DNA of 64,000 nt, from assembly GCF_030929495.1 (NCBI RefSeq), contig NZ_JAVFWN010000017.1:1-64000 (forward strand). Reading direction: 5' to 3'. Source of the DNA: Nocardioides sp. LHD-245 (GTDB taxonomy: Bacteria; Actinomycetota; Actinomycetes; Propionibacteriales; Nocardioidaceae). Position 1 is the stretch's first letter. The number at the start of each line of letters is the position of its first letter. The notes under the pieces are model-generated. The model saw only the letters and a list, made by a program, of their open reading frames with translations, searched no databases and was not told the DNA's origin. Shown in pieces: positions 16,772 to 25,819 of this stretch. The translations under genes were made by a program, and so were the position numbers.

Positions 16772-18235
16772 ATGGGAGACGATGTCGCGGCCCAGGAGTT
16801 CACGCCCGCCGACCGGACCCGTTACCGGGAGAAGGTCCGTCGCTGTCTCGACGTGTTCGAGCGGATGCTGCGGGAGTCGGCCTTCGACACCGACGATCCG
16901 TGGACCGGCGTGGAGGTGGAGCTCAACCTGGTCGACGGCACGGGCGACCCGGCACTGCGCAACGCCGAGGTGCTCGAGGCGATCGAGGATCCCGACTTCC
17001 AGACCGAGCTCGGGCAGTTCAACATCGAGCTCAACCTGCCGCCGGGTCCGCTGCGCGCCGGGGGCCTGGAGGGCTACGAGACCCAGCTGCGCGACAGCCT
17101 CAACCACGCGGAGCAACGGGCGGCGGCGCTCGGGGCCCACCTGGTCATGATCGGGATCCTGCCCACCCTCGCGCCGGAGCACCTGCGCGCGGAGGTGATC
17201 AGTGCCAACCCTCGCTATCGACTGCTCAGCGAGCAGATCCTGCGCGCCCGCGGCGAGGACATCTTCATCGACATCCGGGGCGTCGAGCGGCTGAACGCGA
17301 CGGTCGACACGATCATGCCGGAGGCGGCCTGCACCAGCACCCAGTTCCACGTGCAGGTGAGCCCCGACCAGTTCGCGGCGTACTGGAACGCGTCCCAGGC
17401 CATCGCCGGCATCCAGCTCGCCGTCGCGGCCAACTCGCCCTACCTGCTCGGCAAGCAGCTGTGGTCCGAGACCCGGATCCCGCTGTTCGAGCAGGCCACC
17501 GACACCCGTGGCGAGGAGCTCAAGGCCCAGGGGGTGCGTCCGCGGGTGTGGTTCGGCGAGCGCTGGATCACCTCGGTGTTCGACCTGTTCGAGGAGAACG
17601 TCCGCTACTTCCCGCCGCTGCTCCCGGTGCTCGACGAGGAGGACCCACTCACCGTCCTGGAGGCGGGCGGCACGCCCAACCTGTCCGAGCTGCGGCTGCA
17701 CAACGGCACGATCTACCGATGGAACCGGCCGGTCTACGACATCACCGGCGGCCTGCCCCATCTGCGCGTCGAGAACCGGATCCTGGCCGCCGGTCCCACG
17801 GTGGTCGACACGGTCGCCAATGCCGCGTTCTACTTCGGCCTGGTCCGGGCCCTCGCCGAGAACGACCGCCCCCTGTGGTCCCAGATGTCCTTCAGCGCGG
17901 CCGAGGAGAACTTCCACAGCGCGGCCCGGTTCGGCATCGACGCCGACGTCTACTGGCCCCAGCTGGGCAAGGTGCGGGCGACCGAGCTGGTGGTGCGCCG
18001 GCTGCTGCCCCTGGCCCACGAGGGGCTGGCGGCCTGGGGAGTGGATCCGGCGGAGGCCCATCGCTACCTCGACATCATCGAGCAGCGCTGCCTGAGCGGC
18101 ACCAACGCCGCCGACTGGTTCGCCCGCCGGGTGCAGGAGCGCGATGACGCCGATAGGTACGACGCACTGCGGGCGGTGCTCGCCGACTACCGGCAGCGGA
18201 TGCACGACAACCAGCCGGTCCACACCTGGGACTGA
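16772..18235 (+). CDS. Glutamate-cysteine ligase family protein
   Basis: A 487-residue ATP-dependent carboxylate-amine ligase of the GCS2 type. The N-terminal WTGVEVELNLVDG, the region QTELGQFNIELNLPPGPL and the C-terminal helical part with FARRVQERDDADRYDAL fit the family seen in actinobacteria. The exact reaction is uncertain: members are annotated as glutamate-cysteine ligase, but these organisms mostly use mycothiol, so another glutamate-amine ligation is possible. It is monocistronic and leaderless as judged by TAAGGT 12 nt upstream of the ATG. Confidence 0.72.
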   Translation: MGDDVAAQEFTPADRTRYREKVRRCLDVFERMLRESAFDTDDPWTGVEVELNLVDGTGDPALRNAEVLEAIEDPDFQTELGQFNIELNLPPGPLRAGGLEGYETQLRDSLNHAEQRAAALGAHLVMIGILPTLAPEHLRAEVISANPRYRLLSEQILRARGEDIFIDIRGVERLNATVDTIMPEAACTSTQFHVQVSPDQFAAYWNASQAIAGIQLAVAANSPYLLGKQLWSETRIPLFEQATDTRGEELKAQGVRPRVWFGERWITSVFDLFEENVRYFPPLLPVLDEEDPLTVLEAGGTPNLSELRLHNGTIYRWNRPVYDITGGLPHLRVENRILAAGPTVVDTVANAAFYFGLVRALAENDRPLWSQMSFSAAEENFHSAARFGIDADVYWPQLGKVRATELVVRRLLPLAHEGLAAWGVDPAEAHRYLDIIEQRCLSGTNAADWFARRVQERDDADRYDALRAVLADYRQRMHDNQPVHTWD

Positions 18236-18241
18236 GAGGGC

Positions 18242-18655
18242 TCAGGACCGGCGCAGCCGGGTCCACCGCCGACCCACGCCCGAGCGCGGGTCGCACCAGG
18301 AGCGGCGGGTGACGACCACCAGGTCGAGGCGGACCCCGAGCTCGCCGCCGGCACAACCGACGGCGGCCGCCCACGCGAGGTCCTCGACGTCGTGGCCCTC
18401 GGGCGTACGGGTCAGCCAGATGAGGGGGACGACGTCGGCGGCGAGGTGGTCGCGGCACATCGCCTCCAGAGCCTCGACGCGCAGCGCGAGGTCGAGCGGG
18501 CCGTCGCCGGACAGCTCGAAGGAGCGCACTCGCCCGCCGGGGATGCCGACGTGCAGGGCGGGCGGCAGCTGGCAGCGGCCCTCGGCGGCCGCATGGTCGC
18601 GCACGGCGCGCCGCAGCACCCGTTCGAGCAGCGTCGGGACCGGCTCCTGGATCAT
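18242..18655 (-). CDS. Conserved hypothetical protein
   Basis: A 137-residue protein that is not recognised. The frame has a typical GC-rich third-position bias and sits tightly between two real genes, converging on the ligase gene with a 6-bp gap. The sequence is soluble, with a mixed alpha/beta look (MIQEPVPTLLERVLRRAVRDH at the start and LGVRLDLVVVTRRSW near the end). A weak CAGGCT lies 13 nt before the ATG. Confidence 0.6.
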   Translation of the reverse strand: MIQEPVPTLLERVLRRAVRDHAAAEGRCQLPPALHVGIPGGRVRSFELSGDGPLDLALRVEALEAMCRDHLAADVVPLIWLTRTPEGHDVEDLAWAAAVGCAGGELGVRLDLVVVTRRSWCDPRSGVGRRWTRLRRS

Positions 18656-18716
18656 GGGCGGGAGCCTGCCCGATCCGCGGCGGCCACGGGATCCTCCTCC
18701 ACAGGGAGACGCGCCC

Positions 18717-18722
18717 TAGGCT
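18717..18722 (+). promoter_or_regulatory. -10 box of leaderless sseA promoter
   Basis: TAGGCT begins exactly 12 nt before the sulfurtransferase ATG; no Shine-Dalgarno sequence is present. Confidence 0.55.
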
Positions 18723-18728
18723 CGGCCC

Positions 18729-19541
18729 ATGAGGTCCGGACTGATCAGCGTCGACGAGCTCCGCACCGTCCTCGGAGAGGTGACGGTGCTCGACGTGCGC
18801 TACCGGATGGGCGGGCCGGGCGGTCCCGAGGAGTACGCCGCGGGCCATGTCCCCGGGGCGTCGTACGTCGACCTGGACCGCGATCTCGCGGCCGAGCCGG
18901 GGGAGCGCGGACGACATCCGTTGCCGGACGTCGCCGTCTTCGAGACGGCGATGCGCCGGGCCGGCGTGAGCCGCGCGCGTCCGGTCGTGGCCTACGACGA
19001 CTGGGCCGGGCACGCGGCGGCGCGCTGCTGGTGGCTGCTGCGCCACCATGGGCACACCGATGTCCGGGTGCTCGACGGCGGTTGGTCCTCGTGGCGCGCG
19101 GCGGGCGGCGAGGCCGAGATCGGCCGGGGTGCGGGGCCCGGCCCGGGTGATTTCACCGCCGTGCCGGGCAGCCTCCCCGCGGTCGACGTCGCCGCGGTGC
19201 TCGACGTCTCGGTGCTGGTCGACGCCCGCGCCCCGGAGCGGTACCGCGGCGACGCGGAGCCGGTCGACCCGGTCGCGGGCCGGGTGCCGGGCGCGGTCAA
19301 CGTGCCGACCAGCCGCAACCTCGACGAGAGCGGACGATTCCGCGACCCGGCGGCGCTCGCGGCCGTCTACGCCGAGGTGGGCGCCGTGCCCGGCGCGGAC
19401 GTCGCTGTCTACTGCGGATCGGGCGTGACCGCGGCCCACGACGTGCTCGCGCTGGAGCTCGCCGGAGTCACCGCGGCGCTCTACCCGGGCAGCTGGAGCG
19501 AGTGGGTGGCCGACCCGTCCCGCCCGGTCGCCACCGGCTGA
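18729..19541 (+). CDS. sseA: Sulfurtransferase with two rhodanese domains
   Basis: A 270-residue tandem rhodanese. The N-terminal inactive domain (about 1-130) contains DVRYRMGGPGGPEEYAAGHVPGA and PVVAYDDWAG. The C-terminal active domain (about 150-268) ends in the active-site loop VYCGSGVTAAHDVLALE, where the cysteine carries the persulfide. The CGSGVTA loop fits the 3-mercaptopyruvate sulfurtransferase type (SseA) rather than thiosulfate sulfurtransferase (CRKGV). It converges on the acyl-reductase gene with a 1-bp gap. Confidence 0.88.
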   Translation: MRSGLISVDELRTVLGEVTVLDVRYRMGGPGGPEEYAAGHVPGASYVDLDRDLAAEPGERGRHPLPDVAVFETAMRRAGVSRARPVVAYDDWAGHAAARCWWLLRHHGHTDVRVLDGGWSSWRAAGGEAEIGRGAGPGPGDFTAVPGSLPAVDVAAVLDVSVLVDARAPERYRGDAEPVDPVAGRVPGAVNVPTSRNLDESGRFRDPAALAAVYAEVGAVPGADVAVYCGSGVTAAHDVLALELAGVTAALYPGSWSEWVADPSRPVATG

Positions 19542-19542
19542 C

Positions 19543-21588
19543 CTACCAGTGCACGCCCCGGAACAGCTGGGCCATCAGGATCTGCTCGGTCTCGCGGTGG
19601 TGGGCGCCGGGTGCCTCCTCGGCCGCGGCGGCGGCCTGAGAGGCGGGCTTCTGGCCCTTCGCCGCGGCCGAGTCCGGGAACACCTGGTAGGCCAGGTTGA
19701 GGACACGGAAGGCGGTCCGCGGCGCGATCGTGTGGGCCAGCTCGCCGGCCGTGCCGAGCGCCGTGTTGATCTCGTGGGGCTTGTCGACCATCGCCCTGAT
19801 CACCACGTCGGCGGCCTGGGCCGGTGAGATGGTGGGGAACTTGTCGTAGATCTTCGTCGGCGCGATCATCGGCGTCCGCACCAGCGGCATGTGGACGTTG
19901 GTGAAGGTGATGCCGTGGCCGACGACCTCGGACGAGACGACATTGCTCCATGCGTCGAGAGCGGCCTTCGAGGCGACGTACGCCGAGAACCGCGGCGGGT
20001 TGGTCTGCACGCCGATCGAGGAGATGTTGACGATGTGGCCCGACCGCTGGGTGTGCAGCTGCGGCATCAGGCCCATCACGAGCCGGATCGCGCCGAAGTA
20101 GTTGAGCTGCATGGTGCGCTCGAAGTCGTGGAACCGGTCCTGCGACAGCTTGAGCGAGCGACGGATCGAGCGCCCGGCGTTGTTGACGACGTAGTCGACG
20201 CTCGGCAGGCCCTCGACGAGCTGCTCGCAGAGCCGGTCGATCGCCTCGAGGTCGGAGAGGTCGCAGGGGAACACCTCGGCCCGACCGCCGCGCAGCTCGA
20301 TGATTGCCTTGGTGGCCTCGAGCTTCTCCTTCCCCCGGGCGACGAGGACGGGGATGCCGCCGGCCTGGGCGACCTTGAGCGCCACGACCTGGCCGATGCC
20401 GGACGAGGCGCCGGTGATCACGACGTACCTGTCCTTGAGCGCCGCCACCGCCTTGGCGTCGCGGCCGGTGGCGTCGTCGAGGTTCTCCTCCCAGTAGCCC
20501 CACAGCGCCCGGACGTAGGTCTCCAGCGGCGGGACGCTGATGCCCGAGCCGGCGAGTGCCCGCTCGGTGATCCGGGAGTCGAACACCGAGGGGAACGACG
20601 TGTGCGCCAGCACCTCGGCCGGGATGCCGAGCCGGCCGACGGTCTGGTCGAGGAGCCGCTGGGCTGGTGCGGAGCGGACCACGGCGTTCATCACGTTCAT
20701 CGGGCGCAGCGCGCGGGGGATCAGCCCGAGCGGCCCGGCCGTGGTGATCGCACGGTCGACCGGGGTCGCGAAGCGCGGGGCACCGGCCGCGGAGCAGAAG
20801 GCGTTGATCATCTCGATCACCGACTGCGGCTCCGGATTGACCAGGTGGAAGGCCTCGCCGTCGTGGCCGGGGACGTGAGCGAGATGGTCCATCGCCTTGG
20901 CGACATAGTCGACCGGAACCAGGTTGGTGTCGCCGAGATCGAGCCCGACGAGCGGGAGCCAGGCGGGCAGGGAGTCACGCAGCCGCTTGATCACCGGGAA
21001 GAAGTAGTAGGGGCCGTCGATCTTGTCCATAGCGCCGGTCTCGGAGTGGCCCACCACGATCGCCGGCCGGTAGACCCGCCACGGGATGCCGGCCTCCTCG
21101 CGGACGATCTTCTCCGACTCGTACTTCGTGCGGTGGTACGGCGAGGGCAGTGGTTGGCCCTCCTCGAACATCGTCTCGTCGAACCGGCCGTGGTAGTCGC
21201 CCGCCGCGGCCACCGAGGACACCTGGTGGAACACGCCGGCCCGCAGCTCCTCGGCCAGGGCCAGCGCGTTGCGGGTGCCGTCGATGTTCATCGCGTCGTT
21301 CGTCGCGTCGTCGGCGGTGATGTCGTAGATCGCGGCCAGGTGGAAGAAGTGGTCGATCCCACCCGCGTGCTCGGCGACCCACCCGGGGTCGACGCCGAGA
21401 CCGGGCTGGGTGAGGTCACCGACGACGGGCCGCACCCGGTCCGAGCCCCACTGCCGGATCAGCGCCTCCATGCGCGGGAGCGAGGATGTCCGCACGAGCA
21501 CGAAGACCGGACCCTCTCGGTGGTCGACGAGCTCGGCGACGAGGTGGCGACCGATGAATCCGGTGGCGCCGGTCACGAAGTAGGCCAT
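19543..21588 (-). CDS. Two-domain acyl-CoA reductase-like SDR protein (AcrA1 type)
   Basis: A 681-residue fusion of two short-chain dehydrogenase domains. The N-terminal domain (about 1-370) is an extended SDR with FVTGATGFIGRHLV and the YHRTKYESEKIV active site, related to thioester and fatty-acyl reductases. The C-terminal domain (about 385-630) is a classical SDR with VITGASSGIGQVVALK, NNAGRS and YVASKAALDAW. Mycobacterial AcrA1 (Rv3391 type) has the same arrangement and is linked to reduction of fatty acyl-CoA to aldehyde or alcohol, so wax or lipid synthesis is a reasonable inference. TAGCGT lies 12 nt before the ATG. Upstream are the 82-bp tandem repeats. Confidence 0.8.
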   Translation of the reverse strand: MAYFVTGATGFIGRHLVAELVDHREGPVFVLVRTSSLPRMEALIRQWGSDRVRPVVGDLTQPGLGVDPGWVAEHAGGIDHFFHLAAIYDITADDATNDAMNIDGTRNALALAEELRAGVFHQVSSVAAAGDYHGRFDETMFEEGQPLPSPYHRTKYESEKIVREEAGIPWRVYRPAIVVGHSETGAMDKIDGPYYFFPVIKRLRDSLPAWLPLVGLDLGDTNLVPVDYVAKAMDHLAHVPGHDGEAFHLVNPEPQSVIEMINAFCSAAGAPRFATPVDRAITTAGPLGLIPRALRPMNVMNAVVRSAPAQRLLDQTVGRLGIPAEVLAHTSFPSVFDSRITERALAGSGISVPPLETYVRALWGYWEENLDDATGRDAKAVAALKDRYVVITGASSGIGQVVALKVAQAGGIPVLVARGKEKLEATKAIIELRGGRAEVFPCDLSDLEAIDRLCEQLVEGLPSVDYVVNNAGRSIRRSLKLSQDRFHDFERTMQLNYFGAIRLVMGLMPQLHTQRSGHIVNISSIGVQTNPPRFSAYVASKAALDAWSNVVSSEVVGHGITFTNVHMPLVRTPMIAPTKIYDKFPTISPAQAADVVIRAMVDKPHEINTALGTAGELAHTIAPRTAFRVLNLAYQVFPDSAAAKGQKPASQAAAAAEEAPGAHHRETEQILMAQLFRGVHW

Positions 21589-21604
21589 GCGCGCACGCTA
21601 CGCG

Positions 21605-21644
21605 CTTTTCCTGTCGCCGGGGACGGGCTCGAGCAGTGCTCACC
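21605..21644. repeat. Degenerate partial third repeat unit
   Basis: The sequence before the first 82-bp copy (TTTCCTGTCGCCGGGGACGG and onward to GCTCACC) is a diverged version of the second half of the unit (TTTCTCGTCGCCGGAGACGC and onward). The array therefore had at least two and a half units, with the outer half decayed. Confidence 0.55.
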
Positions 21645-21808
21645 GTCGGCAGCGCGGCGGGAGGCGACCTCCGGGAACTTGCTTTGCTTTCTCGTCGCCG
21701 GAGACGCGCTCGACCAAGTCCTATTGGTCGGCAGCGCGGCGGGAGGCGACCTCCGGGAACTTGCTTTGCTTTCTCGTCGCCGGAGACGCGCTCGACCAAG
21801 TCCTATTG
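21645..21808. repeat. Two perfect tandem copies of an 82-bp unit
   Basis: Copies at 21645-21726 and 21727-21808 are identical base for base. Each contains a small GGAGG-CGA-CCTCC inverted repeat and the A/T-richer stretch AACTTGCTTTGCTTTCTCGT. The unit edge carries the last sense codon and the TAG stop of sepH (minus strand, stop at 21803-21805), so the second copy overlaps that coding region and the first copy repeats the same stop in the spacer. Confidence 0.9.
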
Positions 21809-22810
21809 GTCTCCGCCGCCGAACATGATCTCGTCCCAGCTCGGCACCGAGGCGCGGCCACGCTTCTTCTGCACCGGGCGACGATGCCGCGCACGCTCGG
21901 CCTCGGCCGACTCCTCCGCGGCAGCGTCGGCCTCGGGACCAGCGGATTCGGCGGCGGGCTCCCCGGTGGCGCGGATCGGCTCGTCAACCGGGGCGGCGAG
22001 CGGCTCGGCGGCCTCGCCGGCCGCGAGGTCCAGGGCCTGGTCGACGGCGTCGCCGACAGCGTCGCCGACGGTCGGCTCGCCGAGGTCGCCCAGCGGGAGC
22101 TCCTCGGGAACGGCGGCCAGCCGGCGCTCGCGCACCTGCTGGAGATCGTCGCGGGTCGGCTCGGCGGGCGGCAGCGCGTCGCCGATCAACCAACGGGCGT
22201 CGTCGTTGTCGGAGAGGACGTAGTTGCCCGGGGCGTCGTAGGTGAACCGGGCGACGCCACCGCGCTCGGCGGTCTCGAACGTCCCGGTCAGCACCCAGCG
22301 GCCGGTGTCGCGCCGGTAGGCGTCCCAGGTGACGGTTGCCGGGTCGCCGCCACGCCCGCGCAGGTGGCCGGTGACGGCGTCGCCGAGCACCCGGCTCTGG
22401 TGGGCGCCACCGGCGGACGCGGCCTGCCCCTCGCCCGGGGTGCGGCGCACCGACGCCTTCTGCGCCCGCTCGGCGATGTGCTCGCGCTCGGCGAGCACGG
22501 GCGCGACGTACGGCATGATCGCATCCACGGACGTGCCGGCCGCCTCGGCGACCGCTTCCGCGGACTCGCCGGAGCGGATCCGGGTCTGGATCTCGCGGGG
22601 CCGGATGCTGCTGCTCATCGAGGTCTCCAATCGACGCGGTGACTCACCGCGCACCGCCGCGCGCAGGTCGGGCGTGATGTCGAGCGTGAACTCGCCACCC
22701 TGATCGTCCACGAGCAGCAGGCGACGCCGGTCGGATCCGGCCGAGCGGTCGGCGCCGAGGCTCAGGCGCACGGGGCGATCGGTGCCACCCTGGTCCGCCG
22801 TGTCCGTCAT
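21803..22810 (-). CDS. sepH: Septation protein SepH
   Basis: A 335-residue protein. The N-terminal DUF3071 domain (about 1-215) has LRLLLVDDQGGEFTLDI-like strands, then a helix-turn-helix (RPREIQTRIRSGESAEAVAE, ending VDAIMPYVAPVLAERE). A long acidic, alanine-rich disordered region follows, and the tail KKRGRASVPSWDEIMFGG is the conserved C-terminal motif. SepH binds FtsZ and stimulates Z-ring assembly in Streptomyces and Mycobacterium. The ATG at 22810 has an AGGAC ribosome-binding site. The final codons lie at the edge of the 82-bp tandem repeat. Confidence 0.9.
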   Translation of the reverse strand: MTDTADQGGTDRPVRLSLGADRSAGSDRRRLLLVDDQGGEFTLDITPDLRAAVRGESPRRLETSMSSSIRPREIQTRIRSGESAEAVAEAAGTSVDAIMPYVAPVLAEREHIAERAQKASVRRTPGEGQAASAGGAHQSRVLGDAVTGHLRGRGGDPATVTWDAYRRDTGRWVLTGTFETAERGGVARFTYDAPGNYVLSDNDDARWLIGDALPPAEPTRDDLQQVRERRLAAVPEELPLGDLGEPTVGDAVGDAVDQALDLAAGEAAEPLAAPVDEPIRATGEPAAESAGPEADAAAEESAEAERARHRRPVQKKRGRASVPSWDEIMFGGGDQ

Positions 22811-22866
22811 GCCGTCCTCGGGTCGTGTGTCCGTCGTCTGCCTGCTGCTGGTCTGTCGGGCCGAGC

Positions 22867-23280
22867 CTACGCCCCCCACCGGGCCCGCCCTCGGACGTAG
22901 AGCCAGGTGTCGCCCTGTCGCCGGAACCGGCTGATCTCGTGCAGCGACCCGGGTTCGCCGTCACGGGTGTAGCGCGCCGCGAACTCGACCATGCCCCGCC
23001 GGTCCGTGGGGCCGCCGTCACGGGCCGCCAGCACCTCGAGGCCGGTCCAGGTGATCCGCTCGTCGAGCTGCAGCGACGGCGGTCGGGTGGCGGGATGCCA
23101 GGTGTGCAGCAGGTAGGACGCCAGCCCCTTGCCGAACGCCGAGTAGCGCGAGCGCATCAGCGCCTCCGCGGTCGGCGCCGAGCCGGGGGCGCGGTGGTAG
23201 GGACGGCAGCAGTCGTCGTACGTGCGCCCGGAGTCGCACGGGCAGGCGGGTCGGATGGCTTCCGGCCGCCGCTCAGTCAC
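22867..23280 (-). CDS. ychJ: YchJ family protein (SEC-C / UPF0225)
   Basis: A 137-residue protein with an N-terminal SEC-C zinc-binding motif CPCDSGRTYDDCC (residues 13-25) and the YchJ core ALMRSRYSAFGKGLASYLLHTWHP, followed by an NTF2-like beta sheet ending in GDTWLYVRG. The function of the family is unknown. The GTG at 23280 overlaps the stop of the lactone oxidase gene (23273) by eight bases, so the two are likely cotranscribed. Confidence 0.87.
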   Translation of the reverse strand: MTERRPEAIRPACPCDSGRTYDDCCRPYHRAPGSAPTAEALMRSRYSAFGKGLASYLLHTWHPATRPPSLQLDERITWTGLEVLAARDGGPTDRRGMVEFAARYTRDGEPGSLHEISRFRRQGDTWLYVRGRARWGA

Positions 23281-24592
23281 CGAGCACCCGGTCGAGGTAG
23301 GCGTTGGTGAACACCCGGTCGGGGTCGAGCCGGTCGCGCAGCGCGCGGAAGTCGGTGAGTCGCGGGTAGAGCTCGACGATGTCGGCGAGCGCGAGCGTGT
23401 GCAGCTTGCCCCAGTGCGGGCGGCCGCCGTGGGCGCGCAGGATCGGCTCCATCGCCGCGAAGTATGCCGTGTGGTCGGCGCGCCGGTGGGTGTGGAAGGC
23501 GAGGTAGAACGAGTCCCGCCCGTACGACGTCGACAGCGGTACGTCGTCGCTCGGTGCGACCCGGATCTCGACCGGGAACGAGACGGCGAGCCCGGAGCGC
23601 TCGAACGCGGCGCGACACTCCCGCAGCACGCCGAGGCCGACCTCGCGCGGGACGGCGTACTCCATCTCGCGGAAGACGACCCGGCGCTCGGTCGTGAAGA
23701 CGTGGTGGGCGATGTCGGTGTAGGTCCGCGGCCCCAGCAGACGCGAGGCGAACCGGTTGGCGGCCGGGATCGCGCGGGGGACCAGGTTGAGGGCGGCGGT
23801 CTGCGCGCCGAACACGGTGTTGGACAGGAGATCGTCGTCGAGCCAGGAGCGCCAGCGGGGGAGCGGCTCGGCGGCCGTGAGGTCGGTGCCGACGCGGGTG
23901 TTGCGCTTGGTGAGCATCCGGTCGGAGTGCGGGAACCAGTACATGTCGACGTGGTCGTGGGCGGCGGTGAGGTCGTCGAAGGACGCCATCGCGTCGTTCC
24001 AGGACATCGGCTGCTCCTCGGCGCGGAGCAGGAACAGCGGCTCGACGGCGAAGGTGATCGTGGTCAGCACGCCGAGGGCGCCGAGGCCGACCCGGGCCAG
24101 GTCGAGCACGTCGGGGTTCTCGGTGGCGCTCGCCCGCAGCACCTCACCGGTGCCGGTGACCAGCTCGAGACCGACGACCTGGGCGGCAAGGCCGGCTGCC
24201 CGGCCCCCGGTGCCGTGGGTGCCCGTGGAGATCGCGCCGGCGAGGGTCTGCTCGGCGATGTCGCCCATGTTGTGCAGGCTCAGGCCGAGCCGGGCGAGGT
24301 CGGTGTTGAGCACCTTCAGCTGGGTGCCCGCGAGCGCGGTGACGGTCAGGGCGTCGCGGTCGACGGCGACGATGCCGCGCATCCCCTCGGGGCGCAGGTG
24401 CACGTCCCGTGGGGTCGCGATGCCGGTGAAGCTGTGGCCCGTGCCGGCCGCCTTGACGGTCCGCCCGGCGGCGCGGGCCAGGGACACCGCCGCGGCGACC
24501 TCGGCGGCATCGGCCGGCGCGAGCACGTCGAGTCCGCTGGCGGACTCCAGGCCCGACCAGTTACGCCAGGCGCTCGGCAGCGGGGTGCTCAT
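23273..24592 (-). CDS. FAD-dependent sugar-1,4-lactone oxidoreductase
   Basis: A 439-residue protein of the D-arabinono-/L-gulono-1,4-lactone oxidase family. The N-terminal PP-loop FAD domain has ARAAGRTVKAAGTGHSFTGI (about 35-55) and GTHGTGGRAAGLAAQVVG. The C-terminal ALO domain includes the RPHWGKLHT signature that corresponds to the HWxK active-site motif. It would oxidise an aldonolactone at C2 with oxygen or another acceptor; the substrate is not fixed. The start region overlaps the end of the MFS gene by 32 bp. TAGCGT lies 14 nt before the ATG, so it may have its own leaderless promoter. Confidence 0.83.
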   Translation of the reverse strand: MSTPLPSAWRNWSGLESASGLDVLAPADAAEVAAAVSLARAAGRTVKAAGTGHSFTGIATPRDVHLRPEGMRGIVAVDRDALTVTALAGTQLKVLNTDLARLGLSLHNMGDIAEQTLAGAISTGTHGTGGRAAGLAAQVVGLELVTGTGEVLRASATENPDVLDLARVGLGALGVLTTITFAVEPLFLLRAEEQPMSWNDAMASFDDLTAAHDHVDMYWFPHSDRMLTKRNTRVGTDLTAAEPLPRWRSWLDDDLLSNTVFGAQTAALNLVPRAIPAANRFASRLLGPRTYTDIAHHVFTTERRVVFREMEYAVPREVGLGVLRECRAAFERSGLAVSFPVEIRVAPSDDVPLSTSYGRDSFYLAFHTHRRADHTAYFAAMEPILRAHGGRPHWGKLHTLALADIVELYPRLTDFRALRDRLDPDRVFTNAYLDRVLGD

Positions 24593-25787
24593 GAGGACGC
24601 ACGCTATCCGGGACCCCGGCCGCGCGGATCAGCAGTGCGCCGATCAGTGCCACGGCGCCGCCCACCAGGCAGACCAGGTACGCCGGGGAGGCGCCCGCAT
24701 GGTCGATCACCACCCCGGCGATGGCCGCGCCGGGCGCCAGGCCCACCGCGATGCCGGTCTGGATGAACGCCATGCCCTCGGTCAGCCGGGAGGTCGGCAG
24801 CACCTGCTCGGCCAGGGACATGGTGGCGATCAGGGTGGGGGACACCGCGATACCGCCGAGCAACAGCACGAGCGCCATCAGCGGGATGCTCGGGACCAGG
24901 GCGAGCGGAGCGGCGGCGAGGAGCATGCCGAACGCGCCGATCCGCAGCCGGGCGAGGGGGCCGCGGCGCCAGGTGATCGCGCCGGACACGACGCCCGCGA
25001 GCAGACTGCCGAAGGCCCAGATCCCCAGCAGGATGCCGGCGAGTGACTGGTGTCCCCGCTCGTCGGCGAACGCGACCGTGACCACCTCGGCGGCACCGAA
25101 GACGACACCCAGCGCCGCCGCGACCAGGGTCAGCGGCGCGATCGCGCGCCAGGGCATCGGCGGCCGGGCCGTGGTCGTCGCGGTCCGGGGGTGCGCGGGC
25201 GGCTCGGTGCTTCGCTGTGCGGCGAACACGTAGGTGCCGGCGAGGCCGCAGACCAGCGCCGTCAGCAGGCCGGCGGCGGGATGGACGCCGGTCGCCAGCA
25301 TGGTGACCGCGATCGGTCCGAGCAGGAAGACGGTCTCGTCGCCGACGGCCTCGAACGAGAACGCGGTGTGCAGCCGCCCGGGACGATCGGCGAGGTGGTA
25401 CGACCAGCGCGCCCGCACGCAGCTGCCGACCGAGGGGATCGAGGCGCCGGTCAGCGCCGCGAAGGCGTACGTCGCGCCGTGCGGCCAGCCCCACTGGAGA
25501 CTGCCCATGGTGAGGGCGAGGCCGACGCCCCAGACCGTGATCACGACGGGCAGCACCCGGCTCTGGCCGTGCCGATCGATGAGCCGGCCCTGGACGACAG
25601 CGAAGCAGGCGGTCGCGACCAGCGCGACCGCCGACACCGAGCCGGCGAATCCGTACGAGCCGGTCTCGTGCTCGGCCAGCAGCACGAGGCCGAGGCCGAC
25701 CATGGAGATCGGCAGCCGGGCGACCAGTCCGGTCAGGCTGAAGAGCGCCGTGGCGGGCGTGAAGATCTGGCGATAGGTCTGCAACAT
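24561..25787 (-). CDS. MFS transporter
   Basis: A 408-residue integral membrane protein with about 12 hydrophobic segments in two six-helix halves separated by a short cytoplasmic loop near residue 200 (ATTTARPPMPWRAIAPL). The loop between helices 2 and 3 has QGRLIDRHGQSRVLP, the MFS motif A pattern. The substrate is unknown. It is divergent from hemH, with 32 bp between the two start codons. Confidence 0.83.
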   Translation of the reverse strand: MLQTYRQIFTPATALFSLTGLVARLPISMVGLGLVLLAEHETGSYGFAGSVSAVALVATACFAVVQGRLIDRHGQSRVLPVVITVWGVGLALTMGSLQWGWPHGATYAFAALTGASIPSVGSCVRARWSYHLADRPGRLHTAFSFEAVGDETVFLLGPIAVTMLATGVHPAAGLLTALVCGLAGTYVFAAQRSTEPPAHPRTATTTARPPMPWRAIAPLTLVAAALGVVFGAAEVVTVAFADERGHQSLAGILLGIWAFGSLLAGVVSGAITWRRGPLARLRIGAFGMLLAAAPLALVPSIPLMALVLLLGGIAVSPTLIATMSLAEQVLPTSRLTEGMAFIQTGIAVGLAPGAAIAGVVIDHAGASPAYLVCLVGGAVALIGALLIRAAGVPDSVRPHEHPAAERLA

Positions 25788-25807
25788 TGCGCCGCTATCG
25801 TCCTCCC

Positions 25808-25813
25808 TACGAT
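25808..25813 (+). promoter_or_regulatory. -10 box of leaderless hemH promoter
   Basis: TACGAT begins 12 nt before the hemH GTG at 25820. This supports the GTG over an in-frame ATG at 25787 that would overlap the divergent MFS start. Confidence 0.5.
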
Positions 25814-25819
25814 GGGCGG

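Noticed and set aside
24561..24592. Frameshift between the MFS transporter and the lactone oxidase suggested by their 32-bp overlap
   Set aside because: Both proteins are complete with normal termini; the overlap is a compact gene arrangement.
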